Source: JAJRZL01 sp964557855
GTDB taxonomy: Bacteria; Zixibacteria; MSB-5A5; GN15; FEB-12
Assembly: GCA_964557855.1 (NCBI GenBank)
Contig: CAZLBP010000007.1
Location: 62,001 to 126,000 of the forward strand
DNA length: 64,000 bases
Direction: 5' to 3'
Position numbers and translations under genes: made by a program. Below, piece after piece: positions 43,710 through 51,889 of this stretch (position 1 is its first letter; every line of letters starts with the position of its first letter). The notes under the pieces were generated by a model. The model saw only the letters and a list, made by a program, of their open reading frames with translations, searched no databases and had not been told where the DNA came from.

Positions 43710-45545
43710 ATGGCATATCAACCTATCGAGAACCACGGCATCATCGGCGACATGCACACGGTGGCGCTGGTCTGTTCCAACGGTACCATCGACTGGCTCT
43801 GTTTCCCGCACTTTGATTCCCCGAGTGTTTTTGCGGCTATCCTAGATGATAAGAAAGGGGGACACTTCAGCCTCACAACAGCCGACGATGACGCCACAGA
43901 GAAGCAGTTCTACTGGCCCGATACGAATGTGCTGGTCACCCGTTTCTTAAGCGCTAATGGTGTCGGCGAGATTATCGATTATATGCCTATCCACAATCCA
44001 CGCCGCGAGCACGGGCGGCATCAGATCATACGCCGGGTGGCAACGACACGGGGAGACATGAAATACCGCGTGGAATGTTTCCCGGCCTTCAATTACGCCC
44101 GTGATTCGCATGAAGTCGACGTCGGCAGCCAGGGAGCCTGTTTCCGTTCCAGCAGACTCAATCTCGGATTGGCGACGCAAGTTCCACTGTCTCAACAAGA
44201 GAAGGGTGTGGTTGCGGAGTTCACTTTGGAGCAAGGCAAGAGTATGACGTTCATCCTGCATGAGCTTCAGGAGGGTCAGCAATGCGGAGCCAACATATCC
44301 GAATCGGAGTCGGAGGAGCATTTCGAGCGCACGGTGCACTATTGGCGGCGCTGGTTGAGACAGTGTACGTATCACGGTCGCTGGCAGGAGATGGTCCGCC
44401 GATCGGCGCTGGCCCTGAAACTCATGACCCACCAGCCGACGGGCGCCATGGTGGCGTCGCCGACGACCAGTCTGCCGGAGACTATCGGCGGGGAGCGGAA
44501 CTGGGACTATCGGTATACGTGGATTCGGGATGCAGCGTTTACGCTGTACGGTTTGCTGCGAATCGGATTCACGGAAGAAGCCGTGCATTTCATGGAGTGG
44601 ATCGAGGGGCGCATCAAAGAGCTGGGGTCGGACGGTTCGCTGCCGATCATGTACACTATTCACGGCGAACACAAGCTAACGGAACATGTGCTGGATCATC
44701 TGGAGGGTTACCGAGGCTCGGCGCCGGTTAGAATCGGCAATGATGCCCACAATCAGTTGCAGCTCGACATCTACGGTGAACTGCTCGACAGCGTGTACCT
44801 GTACAACAAGTACAGCAGCCCGATCTCGTACGATATGTGGCGGCACGTGCGGGATATGATCAACTGGTTGATCGATAACTGGCATAGGAAAGACGAGGGC
44901 ATCTGGGAAGTGCGCGGTGGCCGGCGTCATTTCGTGTATTCCAAACTGATGACGTGGGTGGCGCTGGATCGGGCCCTGCGATTGGCGAACAAGCGTTCCT
45001 TTCCGGCCGACCGGGACAAATGGCTGCGTGTGCGCGACGAGATATATGAAGAAATCATGGACAAAGGATGGCATAAAGAGCGCCGTTCGTTCGTACAGGC
45101 GTATGACAATGACACACTCGACGCCGCCAATCTCATTATGCCCTTGGTGTTTTTTGTCTCGCCGACCGATCCGCGCATGCTGAGCACTCTGGATGAAACG
45201 CTGAAATCGCCGAAACACGGAGGATTGGTAGCCGACAGCCTGGTATATCGATACAACGTCGAGAAGTCCCCGGATGGACTGGCCGGTGCAGAGGGGACGT
45301 TTAACATTTGCACGTTCTGGCTTGTAGAAGCGCTGACTCGGGCAGGCGACGTGTATCCGGAGCGGTTGGAACAGGCGCGGTTAATGTTCGAGAAGATGCT
45401 CGGCTATTCGAATCATCTCGGCCTGTACGCTGAAGAGACCGGGCCGAAAGGGGAAGCGCTGGGCAATTTTCCGCAGGCGTTTACGCACCTGTCGCTGATC
45501 AGTGCGGCTTACAATCTTGATCGCCGGCTGGGCGGGAGACGATAG
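43710..45545 (+). CDS. Glycoside hydrolase family 15 protein (glucoamylase/trehalase-like)
   Basis: A 611-residue cytoplasmic protein with no signal peptide. The N-terminal beta-domain starts YQPIENHGIIGDMHTVALV, followed by the (alpha/alpha)6 barrel. NWDYRYTWIRDAAFTLYGL at about residue 264 carries the catalytic-site Trp, Arg and Asp residues of the family. GTFNICTFWLVEAL lies near the end. This branch includes bacterial trehalases and glucoamylases releasing glucose. Good ribosome-binding site (aggaggag) before ATG 43710. The operon with SDR and gnd suggests breakdown of trehalose or glycogen into an oxidative pentose route. Confidence 0.92.
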   Translation: MAYQPIENHGIIGDMHTVALVCSNGTIDWLCFPHFDSPSVFAAILDDKKGGHFSLTTADDDATEKQFYWPDTNVLVTRFLSANGVGEIIDYMPIHNPRREHGRHQIIRRVATTRGDMKYRVECFPAFNYARDSHEVDVGSQGACFRSSRLNLGLATQVPLSQQEKGVVAEFTLEQGKSMTFILHELQEGQQCGANISESESEEHFERTVHYWRRWLRQCTYHGRWQEMVRRSALALKLMTHQPTGAMVASPTTSLPETIGGERNWDYRYTWIRDAAFTLYGLLRIGFTEEAVHFMEWIEGRIKELGSDGSLPIMYTIHGEHKLTEHVLDHLEGYRGSAPVRIGNDAHNQLQLDIYGELLDSVYLYNKYSSPISYDMWRHVRDMINWLIDNWHRKDEGIWEVRGGRRHFVYSKLMTWVALDRALRLANKRSFPADRDKWLRVRDEIYEEIMDKGWHKERRSFVQAYDNDTLDAANLIMPLVFFVSPTDPRMLSTLDETLKSPKHGGLVADSLVYRYNVEKSPDGLAGAEGTFNICTFWLVEALTRAGDVYPERLEQARLMFEKMLGYSNHLGLYAEETGPKGEALGNFPQAFTHLSLISAAYNLDRRLGGRR

Positions 45546-45855
45546 AAGCAAACGGACAACCATGGACTTTGCCCACTTGCCAAAGCGATACATTTTTACT
45601 ACAATAAACGTACGAATGCTCGACTTCGCCTGATGTCGGGCATGGGCAAGGGAAATGGGCGCAGTCAAATTGGTTTGTTTCCTGAAGAACTTTGACAATT
45701 GAAGTCCCCGGGGAGAGGTCAGTGTTTTACGTACAGGTTTTCATCCACGTATTAGCAGCACACGGGCGAAGCTCGTTGCGACGCTTCTGTCGTCAGGCAG
45801 TGGAGATCGTGTTGCAAGTGCCCGGTATCAGCCTCTTCTTGAGAGAGGAGAAACC
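45546..45855. other. Intergenic region without recognised features
   Basis: A gap of 310 bases between the GH15 and EgtD/EanA genes. It should contain the promoter of the latter. No hairpin with a T-tract, no repeat and no convincing small gene was seen. A gagaggag ribosome-binding site lies at its end. Confidence 0.3.
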
Positions 45856-46860
45856 ATGTCCCGAGTTATTTGTCCGGCGCCGTCCGATGACGCGTCTCAG
45901 GTCGCCAGGAGGCGTGAGACGTTTGCTCGAGATGTCAAAGCCGGACTGTCGGCTGAGCAGAAGTATATCCCGGCTGCTTATCACTATGATGCCGAGGGCA
46001 GTCGGCTGTTCAACAAGATCACGGAACTCCCTGAGTACTATCTGACCCGATGCGAAATTGACGCGCTGGAGTCCAATAAGGAGCAGATCGCCGCGACGCT
46101 TGACGGCAGTGCCACCAATCTCATTGAGTTCGGCCCGGGTGACGGCAGCAAAACCCGGACTCTTATATCTTATTTTCATGAGCAGGGACTCGATGTTCGC
46201 TATGTGGCGGTTGATATTTCGCGTGCCGCGCTCGAGGAATTGGACGGCGACTACCAGAGACGTTTTCCGGATTTGCCGGTACACTGTCTGCTCGCCGATT
46301 ACGCTTCGAGTCTGCAGTGGTTGAACGACCACTGTCGGCAGAAGAACCTCGTCCTCTTCCTGGGATCAAGCATCGGTAATTTCCGAACCGACGAAGCACG
46401 GTCGTTTCTGCTGAATCTGAAACGAGATCTGACCGGTGACGACCGGCTGATAATCGGGTTCGATCTCGACAAAGAAGCGGACCTGATTCACAATGCCTAT
46501 AACGACTCGGAAAACGTCACGGCCGATTTCAACCTGAACATATTAGAGCGCATCAACCGGGATTTGGAGGGTGACTTCGATACGTCGAAATTCCGATACG
46601 AGGGTCGATACGAATCGAAGGCGCGTGTTGTGAAGAGCTATCTGGTCAGTCTGGAGGATCAGCATGTGGCCATCGACGCCCTGGGGTGCAACTTCCATTT
46701 TCGTGAGGGAGAAGCCATCCACACCGAAGACTCATACAAATACCGCGAGTCGGATATCGAGCATCTCGCCGCCGAGACCGGGTTCGAAGTAACTACACAT
46801 CTCTATGACGCCCGGCGGTATTTCGTGGATTCGGTCTGGGAAGTCGCGAAAGGCTGTTAG
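45856..46860 (+). CDS. egtD: L-histidine N-alpha-methyltransferase (EgtD/EanA-like)
   Basis: A 334-residue SAM-dependent enzyme that trimethylates histidine to hercynine. Family hallmarks are all present: YHYDAEGSRLFNKITELPEYY, EFGPGDGSKTR for SAM, FLGSSIGNF with the histidine-binding Asn, IIGFDLDKEADLIHNAYND, and IHTEDSYKY with the Glu/Ser pair that holds the substrate. Length is normal. No EgtB or EgtC gene is adjacent. Instead a rhodanese protein resembling EanB faces it 43 bases away, which points to the oxygen-independent ergothioneine route, in which this enzyme is called EanA. Confidence 0.94.
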   Translation: MSRVICPAPSDDASQVARRRETFARDVKAGLSAEQKYIPAAYHYDAEGSRLFNKITELPEYYLTRCEIDALESNKEQIAATLDGSATNLIEFGPGDGSKTRTLISYFHEQGLDVRYVAVDISRAALEELDGDYQRRFPDLPVHCLLADYASSLQWLNDHCRQKNLVLFLGSSIGNFRTDEARSFLLNLKRDLTGDDRLIIGFDLDKEADLIHNAYNDSENVTADFNLNILERINRDLEGDFDTSKFRYEGRYESKARVVKSYLVSLEDQHVAIDALGCNFHFREGEAIHTEDSYKYRESDIEHLAAETGFEVTTHLYDARRYFVDSVWEVAKGC

Positions 46861-46903
46861 ATTCCGTTCCTTACGTCTTTCGTTGCGGAGGTGGGCGACA
46901 ACT

Positions 46904-48193
46904 TCACTTAACCCACTCCGGTCGTTGTTCTTCGGGTAGCCCGGTTTCGATCGGATTGTCGGGATCGCTGCTCCACTCCATCCAGCCGCCATCGTAAACC
47001 GAAATCCTCGGCCAACCCATCAGGTAGGCGTTCAGGAAGGCCTCGCTGGCGCGCCAGCCGGTACCGCAGTAGAACGCGATATGCTTTTCGGGTACAATAC
47101 CGTCCGCGGCCCAAATCTCGGCAATCTCGTGGTATTCGCGAATCGTGTGATCGACATTGCGGTAATTCTCCATATGGTAGGCATCGCTGCCGCAATTACC
47201 GAAGATGGCGCCGGGAATCCTCCCGACTTTGTCTATATAATGATAGCCGCTGACATTGCCGATAAATTCGTCCCAACTGCGGATGCTCACCAATTCGCCC
47301 TTATCGGAGGCTAACAACTCTTTGGCCTCAGGCGTGTCGATTATCAGTTCCGGATGCTCGGGTATGGCGCCTCCGAAATCAGAGACCGGACGAATCTCGG
47401 CTTCCTCCGTGCTGGTTCCGAAGCCGGCCCCAAGCCAGGCCACCATACCTCCGTTAAGGACGCGTACGTCTTTGACGCCGGCGTACATGAGAATTTGGGC
47501 ACAGCGCATGGCGGCCAGATGTCCGGCCATCCTTCCGGGATACTCGTCCTCGTTGTTGGGATGGAGAAAACGGCCATACACTACAGCCATGGTATCCCGG
47601 CTGATACCCAGCTTGGTCAGAGCCTGCTGCACTTCTTCCGGAGACCGTCGGTTCCAGGTCCTGGACGATTCCAGGAACTCGGTATCCAGGTGAATGGCGC
47701 CGGGGATGTGTCCGGATTCATAATCATCGCGATAACGGAAGCTGGCGTGGCAGATTACATAATCGCGGCCGTCGTAGGTGGGGGGGTGGTCGCCCTGAAG
47801 CAGTGTATTGACCCACTCCGGGTAAACAAGCTGTTGGTAGCGCGGGAGCTGCTCCAGAGATAATTCGGGGTTCTCTGCCCATTCCAGAAAGCCATTGAAC
47901 CCCTCAACATTGTCGTATCCGTTGCCTTTCAGCAAATCTATCATTCGGGTGGTATCTTCGGGATCATAGCTATACACGACCACATGCTTGTCCGGGTGGA
48001 TGTCTTTGTCCTTCAGAAATCCTTGCCAGCCTTCCTCTTCAGTCCACTCCAGAGGAAACGTCCGGGCTCCAGGTATATGACCGCCACGCGGTTCGTGGCG
48101 TAACGGCCAGCCGTTATAAGCTGCAATGGGTCGTATGTCCAGCAGGACACAGCCCTTACGATTGAGGTGCTCCAATAATTGTGTTACGGTCAA
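46904..48193 (-). CDS. Multi-rhodanese sulfurtransferase resembling ergothioneine synthase EanB
   Basis: A 429-residue protein with three rhodanese-type modules (about residues 1-110, 120-260 and 275-420). Only the last has a catalytic loop, FYCGTGWRASE, with Cys376 preceded by Tyr375. From memory, the same Tyr-Cys-Gly-Thr loop holds the persulfide cysteine of Chlorobium EanB, which inserts sulfur into hercynine without oxygen. A Tyr in GYHYIDKVGRIPGA lies where EanB has another active-site Tyr. TTG 48193 is preferred (GGAGG five bases upstream); GTG 48205 would add four residues. Convergent with an EgtD/EanA gene. A thiosulfate sulfurtransferase with another role is the alternative. Confidence 0.85.
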   Translation of the reverse strand: MTVTQLLEHLNRKGCVLLDIRPIAAYNGWPLRHEPRGGHIPGARTFPLEWTEEEGWQGFLKDKDIHPDKHVVVYSYDPEDTTRMIDLLKGNGYDNVEGFNGFLEWAENPELSLEQLPRYQQLVYPEWVNTLLQGDHPPTYDGRDYVICHASFRYRDDYESGHIPGAIHLDTEFLESSRTWNRRSPEEVQQALTKLGISRDTMAVVYGRFLHPNNEDEYPGRMAGHLAAMRCAQILMYAGVKDVRVLNGGMVAWLGAGFGTSTEEAEIRPVSDFGGAIPEHPELIIDTPEAKELLASDKGELVSIRSWDEFIGNVSGYHYIDKVGRIPGAIFGNCGSDAYHMENYRNVDHTIREYHEIAEIWAADGIVPEKHIAFYCGTGWRASEAFLNAYLMGWPRISVYDGGWMEWSSDPDNPIETGLPEEQRPEWVK

Positions 48194-48476
48194 ATCTCCC
48201 TCCACTTCTCGTTATCTGGATTGATCATTCAATATGGTGCTCAAGAATAGCATGCACTCTAAAAAAGCATGATTTCCGAGAATACGCAACCTCTCAGGAC
48301 AAGAATCTTCAAGTCGTTCACAATATCTGCAGTTCTACTTTGTCGTTCCCCCATTGGCTGAGACCCAAGATTAGCTGTACGATCCGTTTAAGTGATTGCC
48401 GATGAATTGATTATACAAAGAAAACAGATCGCCGGATCGTCTCAATGATTCAGACAATTGGGACAAACCTATGGGG
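48194..48476. other. AT-rich intergenic region upstream of the marR promoter
   Basis: Lies between the eanB-like start (minus) and the marR promoter (plus). It should include the eanB-like promoter. It is markedly more AT-rich than its surroundings. No gene, hairpin or RNA was recognised. Confidence 0.3.
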
Positions 48477-48540
48477 TTGACAATGTGTTGAATATTTATT
48501 ATTGTTACCGAAACTATTAGTATAAAAATAGTTTGAACTA
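48477..48540 (+). promoter_or_regulatory. Sigma-70-type promoter with overlapping palindromic operator
   Basis: TTGACA at 48477-48482, a 17-base spacer and TATTGT at 48500-48505 form a good housekeeping promoter. Directly downstream, at the expected transcription start, AAACTATT-agtataaa-AATAGTTT (48511-48534) is a perfect 8-bp inverted repeat. It is partly overlapped by TAGTT-tg-AACTA (48529-48540). Its position before a MarR-family gene suggests an autoregulatory operator. Confidence 0.65.
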
Positions 48541-48585
48541 TAATTATTTTGGCATGTTATTCTAATTAAATAGGTTAAGAAGAGA

Positions 48586-49215
48586 ATGAACCAAACTCAG
48601 GGTGATAGTAGCACAACGGCCAACCAGAGCCAGGATGAGGGAGTAGTATCGTCAAGATCGCGTCAGAAAATGCGCGGTGCTGATGATGCGGATTTACCGG
48701 CTGTACCCGAAACGAGGTATGATTTGCAGATACTTCAGGCTATACGACGCATCATACGGGCGGTCGACATTTATTCGCGTAAGCTTAAGTCAGAGTGGGA
48801 GTTAACGGCTCCGCAGTTGATCTGTCTCACTTCGATCGTACAGAGCGGAGCAACCACTACTACCAGGGTAGCCAAAGAGGTGTATTTGAGTGCGAGTACG
48901 GTTGTAGGAATCCTCGACAGGCTTGAAGCGCGGGGCCTGGTTACCAGAAGGCGGGACACAAAAGACCGACGCATCGTCAATGTGGAAGCTACTCAGGCGG
49001 GGCGTGAGTTGGTCGAGAGTGCGCCGTCGGCACTTCAAGATAGTCTGGAGGAAGCTCTCAAGGAACTGCCGCAACTGGAGCAGGCGACAATTGCGCTGTC
49101 GCTGCAGCGGATAGTGGATTTGATGGAAGCGGGTCATTTGGAGGCGGCTCCGATTCTTGAGACCGATCAGCCCAATCGTCAGCAGGGAGAACGAAGGGAA
49201 TCCCAGGCTCAATAA
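48586..49215 (+). CDS. MarR-family transcriptional regulator, EctR/CosR-like
   Basis: A 209-residue protein with a polar N-terminal extension of about 40 residues and a winged-helix MarR domain (about 48-155). LTAPQLICLTSI is followed by the recognition helix region VYLSASTVVGILDRLEARGLV and the wing RRRDTKDRRIVNVE. The pattern LRRIIRAVD...S is shared with EctR/CosR regulators that control compatible-solute genes in halophiles (from memory). It heads a five-gene chain for mannosylglycerate synthesis and has a palindromic candidate operator at its promoter. Osmotic control is inference. The gap to the next gene is 179 bases, so an internal promoter is possible. Confidence 0.9.
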   Translation: MNQTQGDSSTTANQSQDEGVVSSRSRQKMRGADDADLPAVPETRYDLQILQAIRRIIRAVDIYSRKLKSEWELTAPQLICLTSIVQSGATTTTRVAKEVYLSASTVVGILDRLEARGLVTRRRDTKDRRIVNVEATQAGRELVESAPSALQDSLEEALKELPQLEQATIALSLQRIVDLMEAGHLEAAPILETDQPNRQQGERRESQAQ

Positions 49216-49394
49216 TCTCGATTGAGCAAGGGCAAGGTCCAAGTGAATCAGGAATACACAGAACCAGAGTCGGCCGGTGTGGCTTATCTTGGCAAGAAGC
49301 GATGTCTCACAATCGACGCTTCGCAGCGTTCACGGCCTATTGCCGCCGAGTCCGGTAGTTTCCTGATAGCTACTGTGGAGAAGGAGGGCAAGTT

Positions 49395-50174
49395 TTGTTG
49401 CGTCCGTTAAACGGCATGATTGGATTTCGTCTTCTGGCGGATAACAAAATCACCAGCAAAGTGTCCGATTTTCTCTTTGCCGCCCCGGATTGGCGCGTGC
49501 AATACGTGGTGCTCACAGTCGGTGTCTGGCTGCATAAGCGTTCGATCCTCGTGCCATGGACCGCCCTGAATCGTCCGGTGGGACGCATGGATGTCATTCC
49601 GGTCAATCTGACGCGAGAAGACTTGAAACATTGCTCGGAGCTGACATCCCTATTGCCGTTGCCCCGGTTCAATCACCGCGCCCATGAACCGGGCTGGTCC
49701 GATCATGGTCAACCGCGTTTTCCTCTCTGCTCGGCGGAAGCTTTGCAAGGTGCGACCGTGGAGGGGATGGACGGCCGATTGGGCGTTGTCGATGACCTGA
49801 TCGTAGACGATGAGGACTGGCAGTTGCATTACTACGTTTTAAGAGTAGCCCGACCGGAACACGATCATCTGACACTCGCGGCCGTGCACTGGACGGAGCA
49901 ATTCCTCGAAAAGCGGAACACGGTGGGACTGGACCTTTCTCGCGAAACGGTTCATAACTCACCTCCATACGAGCCTTCGGCTCCGATTAACAGGGACTAT
50001 GATGGTAATCTTGTTGAGTACTCTTCGGACGTCCCCGCAACCGAGAAGATGAAAGCAGCAATGAGAAGCAAGCCTCATATGCGATTATGTGAAACCCTGT
50101 CCACTTTGACGACGGATGGGAATCAGACAGTCGATCACAACACTAAATGGAAGGATACGACATGTGCGGAATAG
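49395..50174 (+). CDS. Double PRC-barrel domain protein
   Basis: A 259-residue protein with two PRC-barrel modules: residues 1-75 (LNGMIGFRLLADNKITSKVSDFLF ... VPWTALNRP ... IPVNLTREDL) and about 115-200 (GATVEGMDGRLGVVDDLIVDDEDWQLHYYVL ... GLDLSRETVHNSPPY). Start TTG 49395 has a strong aaggagg seven bases upstream. PRC barrels act as small binding or assembly modules, and double ones are common in stress-related genes of environmental bacteria. Its last 13 bases overlap the amidotransferase gene, so it belongs to the same operon; its role there is unknown. Confidence 0.83.
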   Translation: MLRPLNGMIGFRLLADNKITSKVSDFLFAAPDWRVQYVVLTVGVWLHKRSILVPWTALNRPVGRMDVIPVNLTREDLKHCSELTSLLPLPRFNHRAHEPGWSDHGQPRFPLCSAEALQGATVEGMDGRLGVVDDLIVDDEDWQLHYYVLRVARPEHDHLTLAAVHWTEQFLEKRNTVGLDLSRETVHNSPPYEPSAPINRDYDGNLVEYSSDVPATEKMKAAMRSKPHMRLCETLSTLTTDGNQTVDHNTKWKDTTCAE

Positions 50175-51889
50175 CCGGCATTTCAAGTTTTAAACGCCGA
50201 GAACTCGGACCTTTGCTGGAGGAAATGCTGGGAGCCATGCATCACCGCGGACCGGACGGTGCGGGCTTCGTCATCGGTGATACGTGCCAGCGAAAGGAAA
50301 CACTGAGTGATTTGGACCTGGCCGGACAGAAAGGTCTGGTCGCGCTGGGGCACGTGCGTCTGGCGATCACGGGCAGCGCGACGGGACTACAGCCGTTTCA
50401 ATCGCGAGACCGGGCTCTGAGTCTTCTGCACAATGGCGAAATCTACAATTTCAAGGAACTGGCCGAGGAATTGAGTCACGAACATTCGTTCAGCACCGGC
50501 AGTGACAGCGAGGTGCTCATGGGTCTGATCGAGGAAGAGTATTCCGGGGACCTGGTGGCTGCCATGAAACGCGTCCTGCGCAAGCTGGACGGCGTTTATG
50601 CCCTGGCCGTGACAGACCAGAGACAGACGGTGATTGCCCGCGACCGGATCGGAGTTCGGCAGTTGTACTTCTATATCGGCAGGGATTTCGTCGCGTTCGC
50701 GTCGGAGAAAAAACCGCTGTTGGCGCTGGGCGGTGAAGGCATCGAGATTCATCGGCTGCCGCCGGGACAGATGATGTTGCTGGACCATGCCAACTACAAG
50801 ATGATCCCGTTCTGGAAGCCGGAACATCTTCAGTCCGACAAGGTGATTTATAGTCGCAAGGAAGCGATGGAGCGGTACGACCGCGCCATCAAAGAAGCAG
50901 TGCGCAAGCGTGTCGCCGGCCGGGATCACGTGGGTATCATATTCTCGGGCGGCATCGACAGCTTTCTGATCGCTCACCTCGTGAAGCAGATCGGAGTCCC
51001 GTTTACCTGTTACACGGCGGGCCGGGCGGAGGGAGCGGCCGACTTGGAATGGGCCAGGCGACTGGCCGAGGAGCACGATTTCCCTCTGAAGGTCAGGACG
51101 CTCGATACGGATGCGATTCAGGCGTTGATACCGCAGTTGATTCACGATATCGAAGACTACAGTCTCAACCAGGTCGAAGTGGCCATCCCTATCTATGCTT
51201 CCGTACAAATGGCGGCGGAAGCCGGTGAACGGGTCATTCTGACCGGTCAGGGGGCCGACGAGTTGTTCGGCGGTTACTCCTGGTATCCCAAAATCGTGGA
51301 GAAAGAAGGATATTACAACTTCGTGCAGCGTTCCTGGGAGGACGCGTTTCTGCTGTACAAGGAGTGCCTCGAGCGCGAAGACAAGATCGCCATGGCGCAC
51401 AGCCTGGAGCTGCGCGTGCCGTTTCTGGATCCGGAAGTGATCCGGGTGGCGTTTGAGATAGCGCCGGAGCTGAAGATTCATTCCGGGGACGATGACCAGG
51501 GGAAGCGGATTCATCGGGAATACTGTATCACCCAGGGTATACCGGAGAACATAGCGTATCGTATCAAGGAAGCGGCCCAGCACGGGGCCAACGTTCATCA
51601 CACGTTCGAAGAAATCGCGGAACGTCACGGCCTTTCGGAGCAGTTAATGAGTGAGGCCGGTTACGACCAGGACAAGATGATCCTGGAGAAACTGGGCAGT
51701 TCATCGCGGTACGGGTACCGGTACGGTCAGCATGATCTGTGGAAGCCGTTGCCGCACGTTCAGTTTTACCTGGACTCGCAGGCGGCCGAGCTGGGTTTGC
51801 TGTCGCCGACGGCGAGATTTCATTTCGAAAGTATCAAGGGGAAACTTGAAGCCAAGGATAAACTTGTTTTACAAGGAGGCCGGGCATGA
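50162..51889 (+). CDS. AsnB-type glutamine-dependent amidotransferase of the mannosylglycerate operon
   Basis: A 575-residue enzyme with an N-terminal class II glutaminase (Cys2 after Met removal, HHRGPDG, HNGEIYN, STGSDSEV) and a C-terminal ATP-pyrophosphatase synthetase domain (SGGIDS at 262-267, TGQGADELFGGY, LELRVPFLD). It amidates a carboxylate using glutamine and ATP. It lies in an operon with mannosyl-3-phosphoglycerate synthase (ATGA overlap) and phosphatase, so mannosylglycerate, not aspartate, could be the acceptor, giving mannosylglyceramide. This is a hypothesis from context; ordinary asparagine synthetase is the alternative. Start ATG 50162 is fixed by the essential MCG N-terminus. 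Confidence 0.9.
   Translation: MCGIAGISSFKRRELGPLLEEMLGAMHHRGPDGAGFVIGDTCQRKETLSDLDLAGQKGLVALGHVRLAITGSATGLQPFQSRDRALSLLHNGEIYNFKELAEELSHEHSFSTGSDSEVLMGLIEEEYSGDLVAAMKRVLRKLDGVYALAVTDQRQTVIARDRIGVRQLYFYIGRDFVAFASEKKPLLALGGEGIEIHRLPPGQMMLLDHANYKMIPFWKPEHLQSDKVIYSRKEAMERYDRAIKEAVRKRVAGRDHVGIIFSGGIDSFLIAHLVKQIGVPFTCYTAGRAEGAADLEWARRLAEEHDFPLKVRTLDTDAIQALIPQLIHDIEDYSLNQVEVAIPIYASVQMAAEAGERVILTGQGADELFGGYSWYPKIVEKEGYYNFVQRSWEDAFLLYKECLEREDKIAMAHSLELRVPFLDPEVIRVAFEIAPELKIHSGDDDQGKRIHREYCITQGIPENIAYRIKEAAQHGANVHHTFEEIAERHGLSEQLMSEAGYDQDKMILEKLGSSSRYGYRYGQHDLWKPLPHVQFYLDSQAAELGLLSPTARFHFESIKGKLEAKDKLVLQGGRA

Noticed and set aside
49222..49410. A 62-codon open frame between marR and the PRC-barrel gene
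   Set aside because: TTG start with poor context, no recognisable sequence, and it overlaps the better-supported start at 49395.
50387..51628. A 413-codon minus-strand open frame opposite the amidotransferase
   Set aside because: Antisense shadow of a well-conserved AsnB-type gene; no recognisable domain or ribosome-binding site.
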